Shown: positions 1 through 7,151 of the stretch, piece by piece
Layout of the letters: each line of letters opens with the position of its first letter
How positions within the stretch are numbered: position 1 is the first letter of the stretch
DNA from: Bifidobacterium breve
GTDB taxonomy: Bacteria; Actinomycetota; Acidimicrobiia; Acidimicrobiales; Ilumatobacteraceae
Assembly (NCBI GenBank): GCA_945889575.1
Contig: CAMDBY010000017.1
Location: forward strand, 1 to 14,755
Length of the DNA: 14,755 bases
Direction of reading: 5' to 3'
Made by a program: the position numbers and the translations under genes
The notes under the pieces: generated by a model
Databases searched by the model: none
What the model was told of the DNA's origin: nothing
The model's input: the letters and a program-made list of their open reading frames with translations, nothing else

Positions 1-267
1 AACGTCACTATTCGTCTAGTCGCTGAACTTGACGGCCGTCGCCGTTTTGCTGGCGCACTTATTGGCGCCACCTCTACTACGGCAAGTGTTCGCCTTGAGA
101 ATTCTTCTGACACTGTCGAAATTCCATTGTCGCTCATCGAAAAGGCAAAAACCGTTTTCGTCTGGGAGACCCAAGCAAAACCCAACTCTCCAGAGGCACG
201 CGCCGCAAAGCGCAATGCCGCTGCCCAATCTGAACCCACCAACAATCAGGAGGTCAACGCACAATGA
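1..267 (+). CDS. rimP: Ribosome maturation factor RimP, C-terminal part (5' truncated by window edge)
   Basis: An open frame runs from base 1 to a TGA at 265-267, giving 88 residues with no start in the window. The piece resembles the C-terminal SH3-like domain of RimP: a strand ending in GRRRFAGALIGAT, then a VEIPLSLIEKAKTVFVW segment matching the usual 'IPL..I.KA.LVF.W' ending. RimP assists late 30S subunit maturation in the cytoplasm. After the domain there is a low-complexity tail of about 30 residues rich in Ala, Asn and Lys. The stop overlaps the nusA start by 4 bp (ATGA), so the two are probably translationally coupled. The rimP-nusA-infB order is the standard bacterial one and supports the call. 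Confidence 0.88.
   Translation, partial: NVTIRLVAELDGRRRFAGALIGATSTTASVRLENSSDTVEIPLSLIEKAKTVFVWETQAKPNSPEARAAKRNAAAQSEPTNNQEVNAQ
248..253 (+). promoter_or_regulatory. Strong Shine-Dalgarno site for nusA
   Basis: AGGAGG lies inside the rimP coding end, 10 nt before the nusA ATG at 264. It supports that start and canonical, leadered translation of an internal operon gene, in contrast to several other starts in this window that lack such a site. Confidence 0.8.
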
Positions 268-1421
268 GCAACCTAGATATGTCCGATGCAGTTCGTCTGC
301 TCGCAGAACATCACGGCATCAGTATCGATGCTTTGTTGCAGGTATTAGTAGAGGCTCTGGCCACTGCATATAAGAAGCGCCCAAACGCTGCTGATGAAGT
401 CATCGTTGAGGTCAACCCAGAGAACCTCGACATGAAATTCACCGCCTATGACGTCGATGAAGACGGCAACTGGGTGAACGAGCGCGACGACACTCCGAAC
501 AAGCACGAACTTGGCCGCATTGCTGCTGCAACGTTCAAACAAGTGATGAGCCAGCGAATCCGCGAAGTAGAACGCGATCGTAAGTTTGAAGAATATGCAA
601 ACCGCGAAGGTGACCTTGTCACCGGGATCATTCAGCAGTCAGATGGCCGCTATGCATTGCTCGACCTTGGCAAAGTGGAAGCGCTTTTGCCACAAGCTGA
701 GCAAGTGCCATACGAGCGTCCAGAAACTGGCGCACGTCTGAAGGCATACATCGTTGAAGTACGCAAAACTGCAAAGGGCCCACAGATCGTTGTGAGCCGT
801 ACGCATCCTGGCCTTATCAAGCGCTTGTTTGAACTAGAAGTGCCTGAAATTGCTGACGGAGTTGTAGAAATCAAGTCATGTGCTCGTGAGCCTGGCCATC
901 GCACAAAGATTGCAGTTCTCTCGAATGATCCAAACGTCGACCCAGTGGGCGCATGTGTTGGTGCACGCGGTGGACGCGTGCGTATGGTTGTGAACGAACT
1001 TCGCGGTGAAAAAATTGACATCGTTTCCTACTCAGAAGATCTTCACGATTTCGTTTCAAAGGCTTTGTCGCCGGCGAAAGTAACTGAAGTTCGTCTTAGC
1101 GAAGACTCCACACAAGCAGACGTCATCGTTCCTGACTTCCAATTGTCTTTGGCGATCGGAAAAGAAGGACAGAACGCTCGTCTTGCAGCACGTCTTACTG
1201 GTGTTCGTATCGACATCAAGTCAGAAACGCAAGCAGTCAACGAATCAAACGGCATTTTTGAACCACGTCAATCACCGCGTAAAACTGAATACGCAGAGGG
1301 CGAATGGCGCAAGGACGACGAAACTGGCGAAATGCAATTCCACAACACTGATGGCTCTGTCGTTAGTGAACAAGAGTGGGCAGGCAACACGCCAGCCGCA
1401 GCCGAAAGCACGGAGGCCTAA
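264..1421 (+). CDS. nusA: Transcription termination/antitermination factor NusA
   Basis: 385 residues. NusA binds RNA polymerase and nascent RNA and controls pausing, termination and rRNA antitermination. The N-terminal polymerase-binding domain covers about residues 1-112. An S1 domain covers about 115-180. KH1 carries the GARG loop at 233-236 (within GACVGARGGRVRMV), and KH2 carries GKEGQNARLA at 299-308. The fold ends near residue 320, and the acidic E. coli AR repeats are absent, as is normal for actinobacteria. After this comes an extra tail of about 60 residues, rich in acidic residues and Trp, which I do not recognise. The start is set by AGGAGG at 248-253 and the ATGA overlap with rimP. 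The downstream gene begins 3 bp after the stop, so this is mid-operon. Confidence 0.97.
   Translation: MSNLDMSDAVRLLAEHHGISIDALLQVLVEALATAYKKRPNAADEVIVEVNPENLDMKFTAYDVDEDGNWVNERDDTPNKHELGRIAAATFKQVMSQRIREVERDRKFEEYANREGDLVTGIIQQSDGRYALLDLGKVEALLPQAEQVPYERPETGARLKAYIVEVRKTAKGPQIVVSRTHPGLIKRLFELEVPEIADGVVEIKSCAREPGHRTKIAVLSNDPNVDPVGACVGARGGRVRMVVNELRGEKIDIVSYSEDLHDFVSKALSPAKVTEVRLSEDSTQADVIVPDFQLSLAIGKEGQNARLAARLTGVRIDIKSETQAVNESNGIFEPRQSPRKTEYAEGEWRKDDETGEMQFHNTDGSVVSEQEWAGNTPAAAESTEA
1411..1416 (+). promoter_or_regulatory. Shine-Dalgarno site deciding the TTG start of infB
   Basis: CGGAGG in the last codons of nusA is 8 nt from a TTG at 1425. No ATG or GTG in this frame lies nearby ahead of the conserved IF2 N-terminal sequence, so the site supports the unusual TTG start. 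Confidence 0.75.
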
Positions 1422-1424
1422 CCC

Positions 1425-4424
1425 TTGCCAGTCAAGAAGATCCGAATCGCCGAGCTCGCAAAAGAGCTTGGCCTCACGAACAAAGAAGCACTCGATCTTT
1501 CAAAGACGATGGGCATCGACGTCAAGGGCGTGTCGTCCTCGATGGAAGAAGCTCAAGCTGACCGTGTTCGTCGCAAGGCCGTCAAGGACGGGTTGAAACG
1601 TGATGTTCAGCCTGAAGAAGAGAAGCCTGCGAAGAAAGCTGCTGTCAAAAAAGCGGCAGTTAAAAAAGTCGACGCTGAAGATGGAAGCACTCCTGATCCA
1701 GTCAGGAAAGCTGCTGCTAAAAAAGCACCCGCTAAAAAAGCTGCTGCAGCAAAAGTAGAGGCAGTCGCTGTAGTTGAAGCACCAACTCCTGTTGTCGAAG
1801 CACCTGCACCTGTAGCGGTTGTTGAAGCTCCTGCACCTGCGCCAGTGGTTGAAGCACCTACTCCTGTTGTCGAGGCACCTGCTGCTGCAGTTGTTGAGTC
1901 CCCAGCGCCAGTTGCTGAAACTCCAGTCGGTGAATCACGCGTGATCTCAAGTGGACGTCCAAGTCCGACAAGTTCGATTCCTCGTCCTCCAATCAACCCG
2001 ATGCCATCAGCGCGACCAGCGCCGTCGACTCGGTCAACTCCTCCTGGTATGCCACCAACCGGCATGCCTCCCCGCGGTCCTAGTGCCCCTGGTGCTCGAC
2101 CCATTCCGCCTCCTCCAGGCCCAATGTCTGCAACTGGTCGCCCTATTCCGCCTCCTCCAGGCGGTCGTGTAGCTCCTGGTGAAGCTCGTCCTGGTTTCCG
2201 TCCTGGTCCTGGTGGCGCTCGCCCCGGCCCTGGTGGTGCTGGTTTTCGTCCTGGTCCAGGTAGCCGTCCAGGCCCTGGTGGTCCTGGTGGTCCTGGTGGT
2301 CCTCGTACTGGCGGCCCTGGTGGTCCTCGTACTGGTGGCCCTGGTGGTCCTGGCGGCCCACGTACTGGTTTTGCTCCTCGTACTGGCGGACCCGGTGGTC
2401 CTGGTGGTCCTGGTGGCGCACGTCCCGGCGGCCCTGGTGCTGGTGGTCCTGATGCAGGCGGCCCTGGCGGCGGTCCTCGTCCTGGTGGCGGTCCTCGTAC
2501 TGGTGGCCCTGGTGGTCCTGGCGGCCCACGTAACAACGGTCAGCGTCGCGCACCTCGCAAGAAGTCTCGTGCACGTCGTAGGGCAGAGTTCGATGAACTG
2601 CAGCCGCAATTCACTAGCTATTCAAATAGCAATGCACCAGTGCCTGAAGGCACAATCATCATCGAGCGCGGCGCATCGGCACAAGAGTTTGCGCCGAAGT
2701 TAAACCGCACACCTGCTGATGTGGTGCGCTACTTGTTAGAGCACGGCGAAATGGTGACAGCCACCATGAGCCTTGGCGACGAACAGATGGAGCTATTCGC
2801 TCTTGAAGTTGGTGCAGAAATTCTTCTCGTTGATCCAGGTCAACAGCAAGAAACAGAACTACAAGCATTGTTCGATGACTCTGACGATGACGACGAGTCA
2901 ATGCAGCAGCCACGTCCTCCTGTCATCACTGTCATGGGTCACGTTGACCACGGTAAAACAACTCTGCTCGACCGTATTCGCTCTGCAAATGTTGTCGCTG
3001 GTGAAGCCGGTGGAATCACTCAGCACATCGGTGCGTACCAAGTTGAAAAAGATGGCAAGAAAGTCACCTTTATTGACACTCCAGGTCACGCGGCGTTCTC
3101 AAAGATGCGTATGCGCGGAGCACAAGTCACTGACATTGTGGTTCTCGTTGTTGCAGCTGACGACGGTGTGATGCCACAAACAATCGAAGCCATCAATCAT
3201 GCAAAAGCAGCTGATGTGCCAATCATTGTTGCGGTGAACAAGATTGACAAAGACAACGCTGATCCTCAGCGAGTTCTTACTCAATTGGCTGAATACGAAT
3301 TGGTTCCAGAAGCATGGGGTGGCGACACCATTGTTGTCGAAATGTCTGCACAGCAGAACCTCGGCATCGACGACCTGCTTGAGCAACTCACAGTTATGGC
3401 TGAACTCGAAGAACTCACCGCAAACCACACGGGGCGCGCAAAGGGTGTTGTTCTCGAAGCAAATCTTGACATTGGTCGTGGACCTGTTGCAACCGTTCTG
3501 GTTGACAAGGGAACACTCAAAGTTGGCGATCCCATCGTGGCAGGTGCCGCGTGGGGCAAGGTGCGTGCACTCATCAACGAGCGTGGCGAGCAAATCAAAG
3601 AAGCCGGGCCATCAACACCTGTGCAAGTACTTGGTTTGTCATCAGTACCTCAAGCCGGTGATGAATTCCGTTCAGCACCAGATGAAAAGACTGCTCGTGT
3701 TGTCGGTGATGCTCGTGGACATTCACGTCGCATTCTCAGCCAGCGCGGAGACTCACGTGTTCAAGGCGGAGTCAAGCTGGAAGATATCTTCAGCCAAATT
3801 CAGGCTGGCGAAGTGGCAACACTGAACCTAGTTATCAAGGCAGACGTTCAAGGTTCGCTCGAAGCAGTGTCTGAAAGTTTGCGCAAGCTCGAGCGTCCAG
3901 AAGTCAAGGTGGCATTTGTACACCGTGGCGTTGGCGGTATTACCGAAAACGACATCACGCTTGCTGCTACCACCAACGCAACTCTGATCGGTTTCAACGT
4001 TCGTCCGGATCGCAAGTCTCGTGACCTCGCAGAAACTGAAAAAGTTGAGATACGTACCTACGAAATCATTTACAAACTTCTTGAAGATATGGAACGCGCG
4101 ATGCTCGGTCTGTTGGCTCCTGAATTTGAAGAAGTGGTCACTGGTGAAGCAGAAGTGCGTGAGATCTTTCGTGTTCCGAAACTCGGCGCCATTGCCGGTT
4201 GTGTCATCCGTACCGGAGTCATCACTCGCGGTACCAAGGTGCGCTTCCTTCGTGACGGAACCATCATTTGGAAGGGTTCAATTCAGTCCCTCCGTCGCTT
4301 CAAGGACGATGTCCGTGAAGTACGTGAAGGCTTTGAATGCGGAATTGGCTTGTCTGACTTCCAAGACTTGAAGCCTGGCGACCTTATTGAAACATTTGAA
4401 GAACGCGAAATCGCTAGGGTTTAG
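1425..4424 (+). CDS. infB: Translation initiation factor IF-2
   Basis: 999 residues starting with TTG. IF-2 is the GTPase that places initiator fMet-tRNA on the 30S subunit and promotes subunit joining. An IF2_N module spans about residues 3-55. Next is a Lys/Ala linker (about 60-112), a VVEAPAPV-type Ala/Pro/Val/Glu repeat (about 113-170), and a long Pro/Gly/Arg-rich stretch (about 175-370). A basic APRKKSRARRR segment and a second IF2_N-like module (about 405-470) follow. The G domain has G1 GHVDHGKT at 505-512, GGITQHIG at 529-536, DTPGH at 551-555, NKID at 605-608 and SA at 641-642, all intact. Domains II-IV follow to a conserved C-terminus (GFECGIGLSDFQDLKPGD). The long low-complexity N-terminus is typical of actinobacterial IF-2. 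ylxR, usually just upstream, is missing, and rbfA does not follow. Confidence 0.98.
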   Translation: MPVKKIRIAELAKELGLTNKEALDLSKTMGIDVKGVSSSMEEAQADRVRRKAVKDGLKRDVQPEEEKPAKKAAVKKAAVKKVDAEDGSTPDPVRKAAAKKAPAKKAAAAKVEAVAVVEAPTPVVEAPAPVAVVEAPAPAPVVEAPTPVVEAPAAAVVESPAPVAETPVGESRVISSGRPSPTSSIPRPPINPMPSARPAPSTRSTPPGMPPTGMPPRGPSAPGARPIPPPPGPMSATGRPIPPPPGGRVAPGEARPGFRPGPGGARPGPGGAGFRPGPGSRPGPGGPGGPGGPRTGGPGGPRTGGPGGPGGPRTGFAPRTGGPGGPGGPGGARPGGPGAGGPDAGGPGGGPRPGGGPRTGGPGGPGGPRNNGQRRAPRKKSRARRRAEFDELQPQFTSYSNSNAPVPEGTIIIERGASAQEFAPKLNRTPADVVRYLLEHGEMVTATMSLGDEQMELFALEVGAEILLVDPGQQQETELQALFDDSDDDDESMQQPRPPVITVMGHVDHGKTTLLDRIRSANVVAGEAGGITQHIGAYQVEKDGKKVTFIDTPGHAAFSKMRMRGAQVTDIVVLVVAADDGVMPQTIEAINHAKAADVPIIVAVNKIDKDNADPQRVLTQLAEYELVPEAWGGDTIVVEMSAQQNLGIDDLLEQLTVMAELEELTANHTGRAKGVVLEANLDIGRGPVATVLVDKGTLKVGDPIVAGAAWGKVRALINERGEQIKEAGPSTPVQVLGLSSVPQAGDEFRSAPDEKTARVVGDARGHSRRILSQRGDSRVQGGVKLEDIFSQIQAGEVATLNLVIKADVQGSLEAVSESLRKLERPEVKVAFVHRGVGGITENDITLAATTNATLIGFNVRPDRKSRDLAETEKVEIRTYEIIYKLLEDMERAMLGLLAPEFEEVVTGEAEVREIFRVPKLGAIAGCVIRTGVITRGTKVRFLRDGTIIWKGSIQSLRRFKDDVREVREGFECGIGLSDFQDLKPGDLIETFEEREIARV
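1768..1930 (+). repeat. Ala/Pro/Val/Glu-coding imperfect repeat in infB
   Basis: Imperfect tandem copies of a unit coding VVEAP(A/T)PV are visible, about seven in all. They encode a probably unstructured linker before the IF-2 G domain. Codon variation between copies shows they are not a recent expansion. Confidence 0.7.
2170..2535 (+). repeat. Gly/Pro/Arg-coding low-complexity repeat tract in infB, with a 43-bp exact duplication
   Basis: About 365 bp built from GGTCCT, GGCCCT and CGTACT codon blocks encoding runs of GGP, PRTGG and PRPGG. An exact 43-bp direct repeat is present at 2322-2364 and 2490-2532, 168 bp apart, a whole number of codons, so recombination between the copies would remove 56 codons in frame. 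The tract lies in the disordered linker upstream of the second IF2_N-like module and the G domain. Confidence 0.85.
4415..4420 (+). promoter_or_regulatory. Candidate -10 hexamer (TAGGGT) in the end of infB, leaderless start at 4427
   Basis: TAGGGT ends 6 nt before the ATG at 4427 and overlaps the last codons of infB. No Shine-Dalgarno precedes this ATG. The spacing would put the transcription start at or next to the A of ATG. No clear -35 was seen, so the call rests on the hexamer and spacing only. Confidence 0.45.
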
Positions 4425-4426
4425 CT

Positions 4427-5068
4427 ATGGCTGACCTTGATTTTTTCTTCGACCCTGTATGCCCATGGGCATGGATCACATCTCGTTGGGTTACTGAAGT
4501 GCAAGCACTTCGTGACTACAACGTCTCGTGGAAGTTCATCTCTCTCAAGATCTTGAATCAAGACAAGATGGATTACGCATCGATGCCCTCTGGTTACAAA
4601 GACGTACATGCAGCCGGAACTTCTGGTTTGCGCGTTGCAGCAAAGGCTCGTTCCGTTGCTGGCAATGATGCTGTCGCAAAGGTCTACACCGCGCTTGGCT
4701 TCAGCTTGCACAACAAACAAGAACGTGAACTTTTTGTAGCTGACATCGAAGGCCACATTGCAAAATTGCTGGCAGAAGCAGGACTACCTGTTGAATGGGC
4801 ACTGTCAGCCAACGATGAGTCATTTGACCGCCTCATTGCTGATGAGACCGCAATGGCTCTTGAACGTGCGGGAAAAGATGTGGGCACGCCCATCATTACT
4901 TTCAACCCTGGTGGTCTCAAAGAGGCCTCGTTCTTCGGACCAGTCATCTCCACCATTCCTCGTGGCGAAGATGCCACGAAATTGTGGGATGCCATTGAAA
5001 CCATTGCGACTGCCTCAGGTATGGCAGAACTCAAGCGCTCACTACGTGCGCGCCCAAGTTTCGACTAA
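4427..5068 (+). CDS. DsbA-fold protein, mycothiol-dependent nitroreductase (Rv2466c-like) family
   Basis: 213 residues. It resembles Mycobacterium tuberculosis Rv2466c, a mycothiol-dependent reductase with a DsbA-like thioredoxin fold. Similarity shows at the N-terminus (FFFDPVCPWAWITSRWV), at 'SLKILNQ', at the GTPII segment and at the FFGPVISTIPRGEDATKLWD block near the C-terminus. The active-site motif here is C12-P-W-A15; from memory Rv2466c has CPWC, so the second (resolving) cysteine is replaced by Ala. Glutaredoxin-like monothiol chemistry, in which the cofactor thiol resolves the mixed disulfide, would still be possible, but that is inference. The gene starts 2 bp after infB, with a possible promoter of its own inside the infB end. 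It is likely cytoplasmic, as no signal peptide is seen. The natural substrate is unknown. Confidence 0.82.
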   Translation: MADLDFFFDPVCPWAWITSRWVTEVQALRDYNVSWKFISLKILNQDKMDYASMPSGYKDVHAAGTSGLRVAAKARSVAGNDAVAKVYTALGFSLHNKQERELFVADIEGHIAKLLAEAGLPVEWALSANDESFDRLIADETAMALERAGKDVGTPIITFNPGGLKEASFFGPVISTIPRGEDATKLWDAIETIATASGMAELKRSLRARPSFD

Positions 5069-5076
5069 CCATCTTC

Positions 5077-5082
5077 TAGTGT
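5077..5082 (+). promoter_or_regulatory. Candidate -10 hexamer (TAGTGT), leaderless start at 5090
   Basis: TAGTGT lies in the 21-bp gap after the preceding gene and ends 7 nt before the ATG at 5090. There is no Shine-Dalgarno in the gap. The spacing fits transcription starting at the start codon. No convincing -35 is visible. Confidence 0.5.
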
Positions 5083-5089
5083 TGTCGGC

Positions 5090-6133
5090 ATGAAAGTCGT
5101 TTACACCCCAGCGCACCTCTTGCATGATCCCCATACGGAGATTGAAAAGGGAACTGTTCATTCGCCGTTTGAACATATTGGCCGCGGTGAAATCATTCGC
5201 GAAGTGTTATCAGCCGATTCTCGTTTTGATTTACTTTCGCCAACGCAATGGGGAATCGACCCCATCAATGCGGTGCATGATCCAGGGCTACATCAATTCC
5301 TCACAACGGCATGGCAGGAATATCAAGACGCCATTGCTCCGTGTCGTGAAGTAACCCCTGAAGTTTTTTATAGTCAAGCACTTCGTAACAAGATGTCAGG
5401 CGGAACAGAACCGGCATCAATAAGCGGTCGTCTTGGCTGGTGGTGTTTCGAAACTACGACACCATTAACTGAAGGAACATACGAAGCTGCGCGTGGTGCC
5501 GTTGATACCGCAATGACTGCAATGCAATTGGTTCTTGACGGTGAGAAATCTGCATATGGTCTGTGCCGCCCGCCGGGGCACCATGCCACAACCTCGCTAT
5601 ACGGCGGATATTGCTTCTTTAACAATGCAGCCATTGTTGCTCACCATGTTGCAAGCACGCGCGGAGTCAAAGTGGTTGTGCTCGATGTTGATTACCACCA
5701 CGGCAACGGCACGCAGGAAATTTTCTATGACCGCGATGACGTGATGTACGTATCGCTTCATGCCGACCCTGCTCGCGCATACCCGTACTCAATTGGCTAT
5801 GCAGATGAAGTCGGTTCAGGTAAGGGCAGAGGTAGCAACATCAACATCTCATTTGCAGCTCGTACGGGTGATGATGAGTATGTCAATGCTCTTGCTGACG
5901 TGCTGAACAAGATTCATGCTTTCGGTGCAGAAATGATTGTTGTGTCTTTAGGTCTTGACACCTTTGTTACTGACCCGATTTGTGACATGTCAGTCACAAC
6001 AGACGGCTTTCGTCGGTGTGGCGAACTAGTGAAACAACTAGGGCTTCCTGCAGTAGTACTGCAAGAAGGTGGCTACGACGTAGAGAAACTCGGCATCAAT
6101 GTGCAGAGTTGGCTAGTCGGTTTGGGCGCTTAG
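5090..6133 (+). CDS. Histone deacetylase superfamily protein, probable acetylpolyamine amidohydrolase
   Basis: 347 residues, one arginase/deacetylase-fold domain. These enzymes use a Zn ion to remove acetyl groups from amines, releasing acetate. Visible catalytic parts are the RPPGHHA motif with the His pair 164-165 and D-V-D-Y-H-H at 199-204 (D201 and H203 as Zn ligands). D290 in SLGLD is the third ligand, and E326-G-G-Y329 holds the transition-state Tyr. The segment after HADP (YPYSIGYADEVGSGKG, about 231-246) resembles the loop of bacterial acetylpolyamine amidohydrolases more than histone or acetoin-utilisation (AcuC) enzymes. Substrate assignment is inference, and another small acetylated amine is possible. 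The stop TAG interlocks with the TAA of the convergent oxidoreductase gene. All key residues are present, so it should be active. Confidence 0.88.
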   Translation: MKVVYTPAHLLHDPHTEIEKGTVHSPFEHIGRGEIIREVLSADSRFDLLSPTQWGIDPINAVHDPGLHQFLTTAWQEYQDAIAPCREVTPEVFYSQALRNKMSGGTEPASISGRLGWWCFETTTPLTEGTYEAARGAVDTAMTAMQLVLDGEKSAYGLCRPPGHHATTSLYGGYCFFNNAAIVAHHVASTRGVKVVVLDVDYHHGNGTQEIFYDRDDVMYVSLHADPARAYPYSIGYADEVGSGKGRGSNINISFAARTGDDEYVNALADVLNKIHAFGAEMIVVSLGLDTFVTDPICDMSVTTDGFRRCGELVKQLGLPAVVLQEGGYDVEKLGINVQSWLVGLGA

Positions 6134-7149
6134 GCTTTCTTCAACGCATCGATGACAGGCAACCAACGAGTTGGGTCTGCCTTGTATGGCGCATAGAAAC
6201 TGAGACGGTCGATGACATCGCCGTAGCGAGAGATGAGTTCAGGTGCAACGCGCTCTGGTTCAGCAACAACTGCAAACGTGTTGAGGATCTCGTCGGTGAT
6301 GAGATTGCCCATGTCGACCCATTTGCCTTGCTTTGACAGGCCATTGAGTTCGTCCTGAAGGCCGTCCCATCCGTGAAGTTCCAAAACGCCCTTATAGGCA
6401 GGAGTGGAACCGTAGAAGGCGATCTGCTGACGAGTACCAGCAGCTGCTGCTTCCATTTCTTTTTCGTTTGTGCCAGTGACAACGAAGCTTGGACCGACAA
6501 TTTCGAACCCTTCCATTGTCTTGCCGGCTTTTGCACGACCACGGGCAAGTGCTGGCAATGTGACTTCACGTAAGTAACGCTCGGTCGTGAATCCGTGACA
6601 CAAGAATCCGTCGCACACTTCGCCTGCAACTTCAGTCATCATTTCTCCAACACCTGCGAGGAAAATCTTTGGTGGTCCGTATGGTGCCATCTCTGAAGGG
6701 TCTGGTGCAAAGAATGGGGTCATCAATGTGTGGGTGTAGAAGTCTCCACGGAAATCAAGTTTTGTTCCGTTGAGCCAAGTGTCCCAAATAGCGCGCATTG
6801 CCAAAATCATTTCGCGCATACGCGGAGCTGGGTGGCTCCATTCCATCGAGAAACGCTTTTCGATGTGAGGCTTGATCTGGCTACCAAGGCCCATCATGAA
6901 GCGGCCCTTTGAGTAGCTCTGCAGATCCCAACCGATGTTTGCAAGGTTCATCGGGTTACGTGCAAATGCAACAGCAATCGATGTTCCGATTTCAAGAGTT
7001 GTTGTGTGCTCTGCAGCAAGGAGCAATGGAAAGAATGGGTCATGCGATGTTTCAGCAGTCCACGCACCTGAGTACCCGGCTGCTTCTACTTCTTTTGCGC
7101 TCTGTGGCACGTGTGAAAGATTTGATCCGATTCCGCCGTCAACCTTCAT
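6130..7149 (-). CDS. LLM-class F420-dependent oxidoreductase (TIGR03617-like)
   Basis: 339 residues from ATG at 7149. It has the luciferase-like TIM-barrel layout: an N-terminal strand VDGGIGSNL, ETSHDPFFPLLLAAEHT (about 33-49), the IAVAFARNPMNLANIGWDLQ segment, and KGRFMMGLGSQ (about 82-92). A central PKIFLAGVGEMMTEVAGEVCDGFLCHGF block follows. These match probable F420-dependent oxidoreductases such as the MSMEG_2256 family; substrate unknown. The frame extends to a TTG at 7155, but AGGAGG at 7156-7161 directly abuts that codon and is 6 nt from the ATG, so the ATG is preferred. It is the last gene of a three-gene operon, 2 bp after the PAC2 stop. Its stop overlaps the convergent amidohydrolase gene. 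Confidence 0.88.
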   Translation of the reverse strand: MKVDGGIGSNLSHVPQSAKEVEAAGYSGAWTAETSHDPFFPLLLAAEHTTTLEIGTSIAVAFARNPMNLANIGWDLQSYSKGRFMMGLGSQIKPHIEKRFSMEWSHPAPRMREMILAMRAIWDTWLNGTKLDFRGDFYTHTLMTPFFAPDPSEMAPYGPPKIFLAGVGEMMTEVAGEVCDGFLCHGFTTERYLREVTLPALARGRAKAGKTMEGFEIVGPSFVVTGTNEKEMEAAAAGTRQQIAFYGSTPAYKGVLELHGWDGLQDELNGLSKQGKWVDMGNLITDEILNTFAVVAEPERVAPELISRYGDVIDRLSFYAPYKADPTRWLPVIDALKKA

Positions 7150-7151
7150 GG

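Noticed and set aside
2034..2609. Open minus-strand frames of 191 and 143 codons across the infB repeat, rich in Thr/Arg and in Gln/Asp/His.
   Set aside because: They are low-complexity translations of the Gly/Pro codon repeat in other frames.
3244..3825. A 193-codon open frame on the plus strand inside infB.
   Set aside because: It is out of frame with the strongly conserved IF-2 G domain and domain II, with no ribosome site and no recognisable protein features.
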